A program made the translations under genes and the position numbers. A stretch of DNA of 52,547 bases from Alphaproteobacteria bacterium (GTDB lineage: Bacteria; Pseudomonadota; Alphaproteobacteria; SHVZ01). The DNA is taken from positions 1-52,547 of the forward strand of contig VGEH01000012.1 of NCBI GenBank assembly GCA_016869375.1, written 5' to 3'. This document shows, piece after piece, positions 8,142 through 14,812 of the stretch; positions within the stretch are counted from its first letter, which is position 1, and each line of letters starts with the position of its first letter. The notes under the pieces are model-generated. The model was not told where the DNA came from, made no database searches, and saw only the letters and a program-made list of their open reading frames with translations.

Positions 8142-9049
8142 CCACGCCGATCCGCGGTGTCTGGACCGCGCTCATGACGCCGCTCGAATCCGACGGACGC
8201 ATTGCCTTTGACCTCCTGACGGCGCATTGCCGCTGGCTGTTCGCGAACGGCGTCGACGGCGTCACGCTGTTCGGTACCTCGGGCGAGGGCCAGTCCTTCT
8301 CGCTCGACGAGCGGCGCGAGGCGCTGGAGCGGCTGCTGGCCTCAGGCATCCAGGCCGATCGCGTCACCGTCGGCACCGCGACCTCGGCTTTGCCGGAGAC
8401 GGCGGCGCTGACGCGACATGCGGCTGCGCTCGGCGTCGCCGGCGCGCTCGTCCTGCCGCCCTTCTTCTTCAAGGGGCTCAGCGACGACGGGGTCTACGAT
8501 TCCTTCGCGGCCCTTTGCGAGTCGCTCAAGGGCGTGAAGACGCGGCTGATTCTCTACCACATTCCGCAGGTCTCGGCGGTCAAGGTCGCGCCCAAGGTCG
8601 TCGCTCGTCTCGCCAAGGCCTATCCGGACCTTATCTCTGGCGTGAAGGATTCCGCTGGCGAGTGGGAAAACACCGCGGAGATGCTGAAGCTGACGCCACA
8701 ACTCGGCATCATGGTCGGCCATGAACCCTTCATCCCGCGCCTGCTCAAAGCCGGGGGCGTCGGCACGATCTGCGGCGTCGCCAATGTCCGGCCGGACCTG
8801 ATCCGCCGGCTCTACGATTCGGCCGGCAAGCCCGACGAGGCGGCGCTGACCGAGACCGTCTCCAAGGTCTGCGCCCTGGTCACTGATGTGCCCTTCGTCC
8901 CGGCGATCAAGGTGCTGATCGCCGAGCAGGCGCGCGACAAGCGCTGGCTCAATGTCCGTGCGCCGCTGGTTCGCTGCAACGAGGCCGAGCAGAAGCGTCT
9001 GGTGGCGGCGATGACGGCCTTCGACGCGGAGGCGCTCGCCGCCGACTGA
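8138..9049 (+). CDS. Dihydrodipicolinate synthase/N-acetylneuraminate lyase family aldolase
   Basis: A 303-residue class I aldolase of the DapA/NanA superfamily. It shows FGTSGEGQSFS near residue 45, the catalytic tyrosine at about residue 140 (ILYHIPQ), and the Schiff-base lysine at about residue 170 (SGVKDSAG). True DapA is normally unlinked to sugar genes. Here the gene sits behind a sugar regulator, opposite fucose oxidation genes and before a sugar importer, so cleavage of a 2-keto-3-deoxy sugar acid (such as 2-keto-3-deoxy-L-fuconate) to pyruvate and an aldehyde is the likely role. No sugar-acid dehydratase is present in the window to supply that substrate. Confidence 0.87.
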   Translation: MTTPIRGVWTALMTPLESDGRIAFDLLTAHCRWLFANGVDGVTLFGTSGEGQSFSLDERREALERLLASGIQADRVTVGTATSALPETAALTRHAAALGVAGALVLPPFFFKGLSDDGVYDSFAALCESLKGVKTRLILYHIPQVSAVKVAPKVVARLAKAYPDLISGVKDSAGEWENTAEMLKLTPQLGIMVGHEPFIPRLLKAGGVGTICGVANVRPDLIRRLYDSAGKPDEAALTETVSKVCALVTDVPFVPAIKVLIAEQARDKRWLNVRAPLVRCNEAEQKRLVAAMTAFDAEALAAD

Positions 9050-9097
9050 TCTCGACAAGTCGCATTCAACTTCGCAAGCTCAGCAACGAGAGTCATC

Positions 9098-9118
9098 GGG
9101 AGGAAAGAAATGAGTTAG
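9098..9118 (+). promoter_or_regulatory. Ribosome binding site aligned with an ATG-AGT-TAG mini-frame
   Basis: A strong site GGGAGG (9098-9103) lies 6 nt before ATG at 9110, which is followed in frame by AGT and TAG. The next in-frame ATG (9122) is the usable start of the binding-protein gene, but it is 18 nt from this site. Initiation at 9110 would stop after two codons; re-initiation at 9122 is then required. Confidence 0.75.
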
Positions 9119-9121
9119 AAG

Positions 9122-10462
9122 ATGAACCGCTTCACCCGCCGCAAGGCGCTCAAGATCGGTGCCGGCGCGGCCGGCATCCTCGCCGCGCCCGCGATCATGA
9201 AGGTCGCCCGCGCCCAGACCGGCGGCTTCAACTGGAAGAAATTCCAGGGCCAGAGCATCGAGGTTTCGCTGACCCTCGGGCCTCGCGCCGATGTGCTGCG
9301 CCGGCACGAGAAGGAGTTCACAGACCTGACCGGGATCAAGGTCGGCTCCGAAGCCGTGCCCGAGCAGCAGCATCGCCAGCAGGTCGTGATCCAGTTCAAC
9401 TCCGGCAATCCGCAGTTCGACGTGATCAGCATCTCCTGGCACGTGCAGAAGCGCCTGGTCGGCAAAGCCAAGTGGCTGGCCGACATGAAGCCCCTGCTGG
9501 CCGATTCCTCGCTGACCGCGCCCGACTACGACTTCCCCGACTTCACCGCCGGCGGGCTGCGCTGGGCGACCCAAGGCGACGGCCGCATGGACACGCTGCC
9601 GCTCAACATCGATCCCTGGATGATCTACTGGAACAAGGAGCTCTTCGCAGCGAAGGGTCTCGCCTTCCCGAAGACCTTCGATGAGATCGTCATGGCGGCG
9701 GAGAAGCTCACCGACAAGGCTTCGGGCCAGTATGGCTGGGTCTCGCGCGGCCTTAAGAACGCCAACGTGCCGGTGTGGACGAGCTTCATGCTCGGCCACG
9801 ACATGGATCCGGTGAATCCGAAGACCGTGGCGCTGCAGACGACGACGCCGGAAGCGATCGCCGCGGCCGAGTACTACAAGAAGCTCAACAAGGACTTCGC
9901 CCCGCCCGGTACTGTCGGCTTCAACTGGAACGAGTCCCAGACCTCGTTCAGCCAGGGCAAGATCGGAATGTGGCTCGACGGCATCGGCTTCGCCCCGCCG
10001 CTCGAGGATCCGACCAAGTCGCGCGTCGTCGGCAAGGTCGGCTACGGCATCATGCCGAACGGCCCGAAGTCGAAGAACTCGGCGACCTTCGGCGACGGCA
10101 TCGGCATCGCCGCGGCCAGCAAGAAGAAGGAAGCGGCCTATCTCTACACCCAGTGGGCAACGAGCAAGCTGATGTGCGCGCGTCTGCTGCAGTCGGGCGG
10201 CGGCTCGCCCTGCCGTGCCTCCTCATACTCGGACAAGGACGTGATCGCCGGCCTAAAGCTGCCGCGTGAGTGGCTGACCTGCCTTCAGGAGTCGACGGCG
10301 ATCGGCCGCCCGGGCCTGCCCGAGATCGTGCCGGTTACGGAATTCCGTGACACCTTCGGCATCGGCCTCACCAACACGATCGGCGGCGCGGATGCCAGGA
10401 CCGAGATGGTCAAGGCGACGGAAGCCTTCGCGCCGGTCCTGCAGAAGTCCGAGGCGAGCTGA
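9122..10462 (+). CDS. ABC sugar transporter, extracellular substrate-binding protein (Tat signal)
   Basis: A 446-residue family-1 extracellular solute-binding protein. Its N-terminus (MNRFTRRKALKIGAGAAGILAAPA) has a twin-arginine motif, a hydrophobic core and a likely cleavage after ARA, indicating folded export to the periplasm. The mature domain has typical features of the class (EQQHRQQVVIQF, IDPWMIYWNKELF, SFSQGKIGMWLDG). It precedes two permease genes and follows the aldolase, so it probably delivers the sugar degraded by the neighbouring enzymes. The best ribosome binding site is spaced for an ATG four codons upstream that runs into an in-frame TAG, so expression may be reduced or depend on re-initiation. 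No lipobox is seen. Confidence 0.88.
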   Translation: MNRFTRRKALKIGAGAAGILAAPAIMKVARAQTGGFNWKKFQGQSIEVSLTLGPRADVLRRHEKEFTDLTGIKVGSEAVPEQQHRQQVVIQFNSGNPQFDVISISWHVQKRLVGKAKWLADMKPLLADSSLTAPDYDFPDFTAGGLRWATQGDGRMDTLPLNIDPWMIYWNKELFAAKGLAFPKTFDEIVMAAEKLTDKASGQYGWVSRGLKNANVPVWTSFMLGHDMDPVNPKTVALQTTTPEAIAAAEYYKKLNKDFAPPGTVGFNWNESQTSFSQGKIGMWLDGIGFAPPLEDPTKSRVVGKVGYGIMPNGPKSKNSATFGDGIGIAAASKKKEAAYLYTQWATSKLMCARLLQSGGGSPCRASSYSDKDVIAGLKLPREWLTCLQESTAIGRPGLPEIVPVTEFRDTFGIGLTNTIGGADARTEMVKATEAFAPVLQKSEAS

Positions 10463-10475
10463 TCGGCATCTGACG

Positions 10476-10516
10476 ATCCCTCCCGTCGCCATGAGCGGCG
10501 GGAGGGATTTCTTCTG
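10476..10516 (+). terminator. Intercistronic hairpin between binding-protein and permease genes
   Basis: A 14-bp stem (10476-10489 with 10495-10508, one G-U pair) and a 5-nt loop are followed by TTTCTTCT. In sugar ABC operons such a structure commonly ends most transcripts or protects the upstream message, giving more binding protein than permease. Either role fits here. Confidence 0.8.
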
Positions 10517-10527
10517 GGCTCGCGTCC

Positions 10528-11445
10528 ATGTCCCAAGCCACGCTCGAACAGAAAGCCGCGATCGAGGAGACGCCCGAGCGTGGGCGGGCTTTCGGCCGCC
10601 ATTACCTGCCTTTCGCCTATCCGGCGCTTCTGATCACCGCGGCTGTGATCGTCTTCCCGTGGATGTTCACGATCTATATGAGCCTGCATGACTGGAAGAT
10701 CGGCCAGCAGCGGGAATTCGTCGGCCTTGCCAATTTCGTGAAGCTAGCGACCGATGGGCGCTTCCACGAGGCGATCTGGCACACGCTCTACTTCACCGTG
10801 CTCGCCGTGGTGTTGCCGGTCATTTTCGGCACGATCGCGGCGCTGATCTTCAACGAGCGCTTCCCGCTGCGCGGCTTCCTCCGCGCTGTCTTCATTCTGC
10901 CGATGATGGCGACGCCGGTCGCCGTCGCGCTGGTGTGGACGATGATGTTCCACCCCCAGCTCGGCGTGCTGAACTACCTGCTCAGCCTGGTCGGCATCCC
11001 ACCGCAGCTCTGGGTCTACGAGCCGTCGACCGTGATCCCGAGCCTCGTGCTGGTCGAGGTCTGGCACTGGACGCCGCTGGTCATGCTGATCGTGCTCGGT
11101 GGCCTCGCCGCGCTTCCGACCGAGCCCTATGAATCCGCCAAGATCGACGGCGCCAGCGCCTGGCAGATGTTCCGGCACATCACGCTGCCGCTGATCATGC
11201 CCTTCCTGCTGGTGGCGATCGTGATCCGCACCATCGACGCGCTGAAGGCGTTCGACACGATCTACGTGATCACCCAGGGCGGCCCGGGCACCGCGTCTGA
11301 GACGCTCAACATCTACCTCTATCTGAACGCATTCTCCTTCTACAACATCGGCTACGCCTCGGCGGTCACCATCGTCTTCTTCGTGCTGATCGTGCTGCTG
11401 TCGATGATGCTGCTCTATCTCCGGCAGAAGGCGAAGTGGTCATGA
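10528..11445 (+). CDS. ABC sugar transporter permease (MalF/UgpA type)
   Basis: A 305-residue inner-membrane permease of the binding-protein-dependent sugar transport family, with six predicted hydrophobic segments after a ~30-residue cytoplasmic start. The EAA loop that contacts the ATPase is visible as YESAKIDGASAWQMFRHITLP. It begins 65 bp after the binding-protein gene, across a hairpin, and its stop overlaps the next permease start (ATGA). The ribosome binding site is weak. Confidence 0.9.
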   Translation: MSQATLEQKAAIEETPERGRAFGRHYLPFAYPALLITAAVIVFPWMFTIYMSLHDWKIGQQREFVGLANFVKLATDGRFHEAIWHTLYFTVLAVVLPVIFGTIAALIFNERFPLRGFLRAVFILPMMATPVAVALVWTMMFHPQLGVLNYLLSLVGIPPQLWVYEPSTVIPSLVLVEVWHWTPLVMLIVLGGLAALPTEPYESAKIDGASAWQMFRHITLPLIMPFLLVAIVIRTIDALKAFDTIYVITQGGPGTASETLNIYLYLNAFSFYNIGYASAVTIVFFVLIVLLSMMLLYLRQKAKWS

Positions 11446-12260
11446 GGCGGCTCCTTCGCAACATCGGCTTCGGCTTCTCGGTCTTCGTGATCGTCTCGCC
11501 GGCGATCCTGGTCATGCTGTGGATGCTGTCGCTCTCGCTCAAGACCGAGGTCGACAACATGTCCTTCCCGCCGGTCTTCATCCCGAGCCCGCCGACGCTG
11601 GTTAACTTCTTCGACGTGTTCGAGAAGAATCGCTTCGACACATATTTCATCAACAGCGTGATCGTGTCCGGCTTGGCGACGCTGGTCGCGATCCTGGTCG
11701 GTGTGCCTGCCGGCTACGGCATCGCCAAGGCGCAGGCGCACAAGCTTGCCATGCTGACGCTGATTGCACGCATCACGCCGGCGCTGTCATACCTGATCCC
11801 GCTCTTCATCCTGTTCCAGTGGCTCGGCCTGACCGGCACGATCTGGCCGATCGTGATCACGCATCTGGTGATCACGCTGCCGATCTTCATCTATGTGATG
11901 ATCGGCTACTTCGAGAGCCTGCCGGCCGACCTCGAGGAGGCGGCGTTGATCGACGGCTGCTCGCTCTGGCAGGCCTTCCGCTACGTGGCGCTGCCGCTGG
12001 CAAAGCCTGGCATCGTCGTCGGCGCCATCCTCTCGATTATCTTCTCGTGGAACAACTTCATCTTCGGCGCTGTGCTCGGCGGCCGTCAGACGCGCACGCT
12101 GCCCGTCGCGGTCTTCAACATGCTGACATTCGAGCAGGTCGCGTGGGGGCCGCTCGCGGCCGCGGCACTGCTCGTCACCGCGCCGGTGCTGCTGCTGACC
12201 CTGTTCATCCAGAAAGAGATCGTCGGCGGGCTGACCGCCGGCGGCGTCAAGGGCGGCTGA
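11442..12260 (+). CDS. ABC sugar transporter permease (MalG/UgpE type)
   Basis: A 272-residue inner-membrane permease of the MalG type, partner of the preceding permease. Six hydrophobic segments are apparent, and the EAA loop reads LEEAALIDGCSLWQAFRYVALP. ATG 11442 is preferred because it forms a 4-nt overlap with the upstream stop; a GTG at 11436 is also in frame. The operon ends here without an ATP-binding subunit, because the next gene runs in the opposite direction. An ATPase encoded elsewhere must energise the importer; one candidate is the MalK-like gene at 32196. Confidence 0.9.
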   Translation: MRRLLRNIGFGFSVFVIVSPAILVMLWMLSLSLKTEVDNMSFPPVFIPSPPTLVNFFDVFEKNRFDTYFINSVIVSGLATLVAILVGVPAGYGIAKAQAHKLAMLTLIARITPALSYLIPLFILFQWLGLTGTIWPIVITHLVITLPIFIYVMIGYFESLPADLEEAALIDGCSLWQAFRYVALPLAKPGIVVGAILSIIFSWNNFIFGAVLGGRQTRTLPVAVFNMLTFEQVAWGPLAAAALLVTAPVLLLTLFIQKEIVGGLTAGGVKGG

Positions 12261-12263
12261 GGC

Positions 12264-12524
12264 TCAGTCCGCGTCCATGTTGGCCGTGCGGAGCTCGGCC
12301 AGCACGCCCTGCGCCACTTCCTTGCGGCGCCCGGCGGTAATCTTGGCGTGAAGCGCCAGGATCGTACGCGAGCCGGTGGTTACGAAGAGGAACGGGAAGA
12401 TCGCGTGCACCAGGCAGGCGAGGCCTGCGCCGATCATCTTGAAGCCGACCGAACCGGCGACCTGGCTGTGCTCCAGATAGGTCTCGCCGACGGCGCGCGG
12501 GTGATCGGTGAAGGGATTGGCCAT
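12264..12524 (-). CDS. DUF6356 family small membrane protein
   Basis: An 86-residue protein beginning NPFTDHPRAVGETYLEH, the signature of the DUF6356 family found in alphaproteobacteria. A hydrophobic segment at about residues 28-50 (KMIGAGLACLVHAIFPFLFV) suggests one or two membrane passes. The start has a good ribosome binding site (GGGGA, 5 nt spacing). Function is unknown. It converges on the sugar permease gene with a 3-nt gap. Three TGACATG-type motifs lie over and upstream of its start codon. Confidence 0.75.
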   Translation of the reverse strand: MANPFTDHPRAVGETYLEHSQVAGSVGFKMIGAGLACLVHAIFPFLFVTTGSRTILALHAKITAGRRKEVAQGVLAELRTANMDAD

Positions 12525-12576
12525 GTCATTCCCCTGTCAGGAGATGACATGGTATCTCGCCCAATCTGACATGTCA
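12521..12576. repeat. Three TGACATG motifs, one a perfect palindrome
   Basis: CCATGTCA (12521-12528) and TGACATGG (12545-12552) form an 8-bp inverted repeat. A further palindrome TGACATGTCA lies at 12567-12576. The three centres are about 23 bp apart. The first overlaps the DUF6356 start codon. This could be an iterated operator, although chance cannot be excluded. Confidence 0.5.
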
Positions 12577-12628
12577 CGACTTTTCGAGAAGGATTTTCTC
12601 TTTTGGGGACGTAAAGCCTAAGAATTTT

Positions 12629-13159
12629 CTACGCCTTAGCCGCAAAATCCGCGGCCGTCATCACGTAAGCCTTGAAGGGATCGCCGTCCTCGAAGGCGCC
12701 ATCACCGACGCGCTTCATGCCGATCTTCTCGGCGACCCGCATCGAGGGCTGGTTGCGGACGTCGATGTCGGCGACCAGGCGGGGAAGCTTCACCGTGTCG
12801 AAGGCGTGGGCCACGACCGGTAGCGTCGCCTCGGTCGCATACCCCTTGCCCCAGGTGATCCGCCTCAGGCGCCAGCCGATGTCGATATCGGGACCGACGC
12901 CGTCATAGGGGATCAACAGGACCCAGCCGAGGAACTCTGTGGGCGTTTCCTTGGCGAAGATCGACCAGTAGCCCTGGCCCGCCGGCCATTGTCGCTGGAT
13001 GCGGTCGGCGAGGAAGCGCTTGTGCTCTTCGGGATCGGCCCAAGGACCGCGGATGTAGCGCGTGACGTCGGGATCTCGGTCCATCGCCAGGCAGGCGTCG
13101 AAATCCGCCATGGTCCGGGGGCGGAGGAGGAGACGCTGGGTTTCGAAGCTCGGCAGCAC
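12629..13159 (-). CDS. GNAT family N-acetyltransferase (RimJ/RimL-like)
   Basis: A 176-residue acetyltransferase of the Acetyltransf_3/RimL type. It begins with the typical ETQRLLLRPRTMADFD segment and includes ITWGKGYATEA, the acetyl-CoA-binding loop region (GxGYATE form), and NQPSMRVAEKIGM near the C-terminus. It starts at GTG 13159 behind a GAGGAG site spaced 5 nt. It probably acetylates an amino group of a protein or small molecule, but the target cannot be inferred. It follows the amidohydrolase gene on the same strand by 23 bp and may be co-transcribed with it. Confidence 0.88.
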   Translation of the reverse strand: MLPSFETQRLLLRPRTMADFDACLAMDRDPDVTRYIRGPWADPEEHKRFLADRIQRQWPAGQGYWSIFAKETPTEFLGWVLLIPYDGVGPDIDIGWRLRRITWGKGYATEATLPVVAHAFDTVKLPRLVADIDVRNQPSMRVAEKIGMKRVGDGAFEDGDPFKAYVMTAADFAAKA

Positions 13160-13182
13160 AGCGTCTCCTCGGTCGTCGATGC

Positions 13183-14166
13183 CTACAGCTTAAAGATCTT
13201 CTCTGCGTTCGCCGAGCGGACCTTCTTCGCGATCTTCGCCGGAAGATCGTTCACGCGCTTCAGGCAGCCCTTCATGCTGCCGATGTTGTGCGGGTAGTCG
13301 GAGCCGTACATCACCTTGTCGTCGCCGCCGACATCCAGGCACATCTTCAGCGACTCCGGGCGGTAGGTGACGGCGTCGTACCAGATCCGCTTCATGTAGT
13401 GGGACGGCCGCTTCGAGATTTTGATGCGCGCGGCATTCATGTTGTCGAAACAGACATCCAGGCGTCCGACCAGATAGGGCAGCGTCGCGCCGGCATGGCC
13501 GACGATGATCTTCACCCTTTTGTACTGCTCGAAGAAGCCGTCGAAGATCATGCGCGCGACCGCGAGCGAGGTGTCGAACATGAAGCCGACCGAGGCGATC
13601 AGATTATATGCGCGCATGTCGAGCACCGGCGTGCCCGGCGGTGCCGTCGGATGCACGAGTACCGGCAGGCCTTTGCGGTCGATCGCCGCCCAGATCGGCG
13701 CGAATTTCGGATCGGTCAGCGAGGCGCCGCCGATATTGGCGAGCACCATAACGCCGACGGCGCCGGCCTTGGTCGCACGCTCGAGTTCCTGCACCGCGAG
13801 CGCCGGATACTCCCAGGGCAGCGAGCAGAGGAAGCGGATGCGATCCGGATAAAGGCGTTGCGCCTCGGCCATCTCGTCATTGGCGATCTGCGCCGCCTTC
13901 AGGCTGATCTCGCCCGGGCCGAAATAGACGTTGGGGCAGGTGAGCGAGACGATGGCGAGGTCGACCTTCGCCTTGTTCATCTCCTTCAGACGCAGCTTGT
14001 AGTCCCAGTGGCCCGGTTGCGGTGTCATGAAGGGTGCGCCGTCGAGATGGATGCCGTAGGCCGCGTCCTTGCTCGGCCGGACCTCGTAGCGCGGCGGCCC
14101 GTACTCCTTGAGCAGCTTGAGCCAGGGCTCGCTCAGCATATGCGTGTGGACGTCGATGACGGTCAT
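13183..14166 (-). CDS. ACMSD-like amidohydrolase family protein
   Basis: A 327-residue amidohydrolase-2 protein related to 2-amino-3-carboxymuconate-6-semialdehyde decarboxylase. It starts VIDVHTHM (metal ligands H-x-H), has HPTAPPGTP and IVGHAGATLPYL midway, and ends with VMYGSDYPHNIG, carrying the conserved aspartate. This family includes decarboxylases and hydrolases acting on ring-cleavage products. ATG 14166 is chosen because GGGGGAA sits just before it. No aromatic catabolic genes lie nearby, so the substrate is unknown. Confidence 0.87.
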   Translation of the reverse strand: MTVIDVHTHMLSEPWLKLLKEYGPPRYEVRPSKDAAYGIHLDGAPFMTPQPGHWDYKLRLKEMNKAKVDLAIVSLTCPNVYFGPGEISLKAAQIANDEMAEAQRLYPDRIRFLCSLPWEYPALAVQELERATKAGAVGVMVLANIGGASLTDPKFAPIWAAIDRKGLPVLVHPTAPPGTPVLDMRAYNLIASVGFMFDTSLAVARMIFDGFFEQYKRVKIIVGHAGATLPYLVGRLDVCFDNMNAARIKISKRPSHYMKRIWYDAVTYRPESLKMCLDVGGDDKVMYGSDYPHNIGSMKGCLKRVNDLPAKIAKKVRSANAEKIFKL

Positions 14167-14261
14167 GGTCGTTTCCCCCAATGATCTTGGCCGCGCGGCT
14201 TCGGATCCCGCGGGCCGGGCACCTTAGCGACGGCCTCCCGGCACCGACAAGGGGTACTCTT

Positions 14262-14289
14262 ACTAATTCATACGCTAATAAGAATTAGT
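14262..14289. promoter_or_regulatory. 8-bp inverted repeat in divergent intergenic region
   Basis: ACTAATTC (14262-14269) and GAATTAGT (14282-14289) are perfect inverted repeats with a 12-bp spacer. They lie in an AT-rich island between the divergent amidohydrolase and the unknown gene at 14297. They are a candidate operator overlapping the promoter of the latter. No regulator gene is adjacent. Confidence 0.5.
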
Positions 14290-14296
14290 TGCAATA

Positions 14297-14809
14297 ATGA
14301 AAGTCGCTCGCTACCATCGCTCCATGCCACATGCCTGCGAGACGCATTCCTCGGTTCCCGAAGTCGAGATCGAGGCACTCAGCTTCTCCGAGCAATTTCT
14401 GGTCTGGGCTGTCAGGGCCTGGGTCGACGGCTACAAGTCCGGCAAGGGACGTGCCGGTCTCCTGCGCGAAGGCTTCGCGCTCGCCGGCGCCGCGGATGGC
14501 TGGCTCCTGGTCGAGGAGCTGATGTCGATCCTGGCGGCGGCGGCGAAGCAGCCGCTCGACGTCCGCTGCCTTGCCTGCAGGACGCTGGGCGAGGACGAGG
14601 CGCCGCTGCTCGCCGCGATCGGCGGCCTGCAGCAGGACGACAACGCGATAGCGGTCAGGCTCACAGAGCGATGGCTGCCGGCGGCGGCGGCGCGCGCCGT
14701 GCTTAGCTTGTTCGAGCAGCTCGCCGTCGAGCTCCAGCGCGCCGGCATGCGCTTGCCGGCGCGACATCCCGTGCCGACCGTCGATCGCGGCCTTGCTCTC
14801 GTTCACTGA
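14297..14809 (+). CDS. Hypothetical protein, 170 residues
   Basis: I do not recognise this protein. It is mostly helical in appearance, with FSEQFLVWAVRAWVDGYKSG near the N-terminus, no signal peptide, no membrane segment and several alanine/leucine-rich helices. ATG 14297 follows an AT-rich stretch; ATG 14324 is an alternative start. It is divergent from the ACMSD-like gene and ends 3 bp from the convergent Asp-box lipoprotein gene. The short convergent spacing and typical codon use support a real gene. Confidence 0.6.
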   Translation: MKVARYHRSMPHACETHSSVPEVEIEALSFSEQFLVWAVRAWVDGYKSGKGRAGLLREGFALAGAADGWLLVEELMSILAAAAKQPLDVRCLACRTLGEDEAPLLAAIGGLQQDDNAIAVRLTERWLPAAAARAVLSLFEQLAVELQRAGMRLPARHPVPTVDRGLALVH

Positions 14810-14812
14810 GCT

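Noticed and set aside
12580-12606. GAGAA/TTCTC hairpin followed by TTTT as a terminator
   Set aside because: The stem is only 5 bp and its T tract is on the plus strand, where no gene ends; both flanking genes run leftwards.
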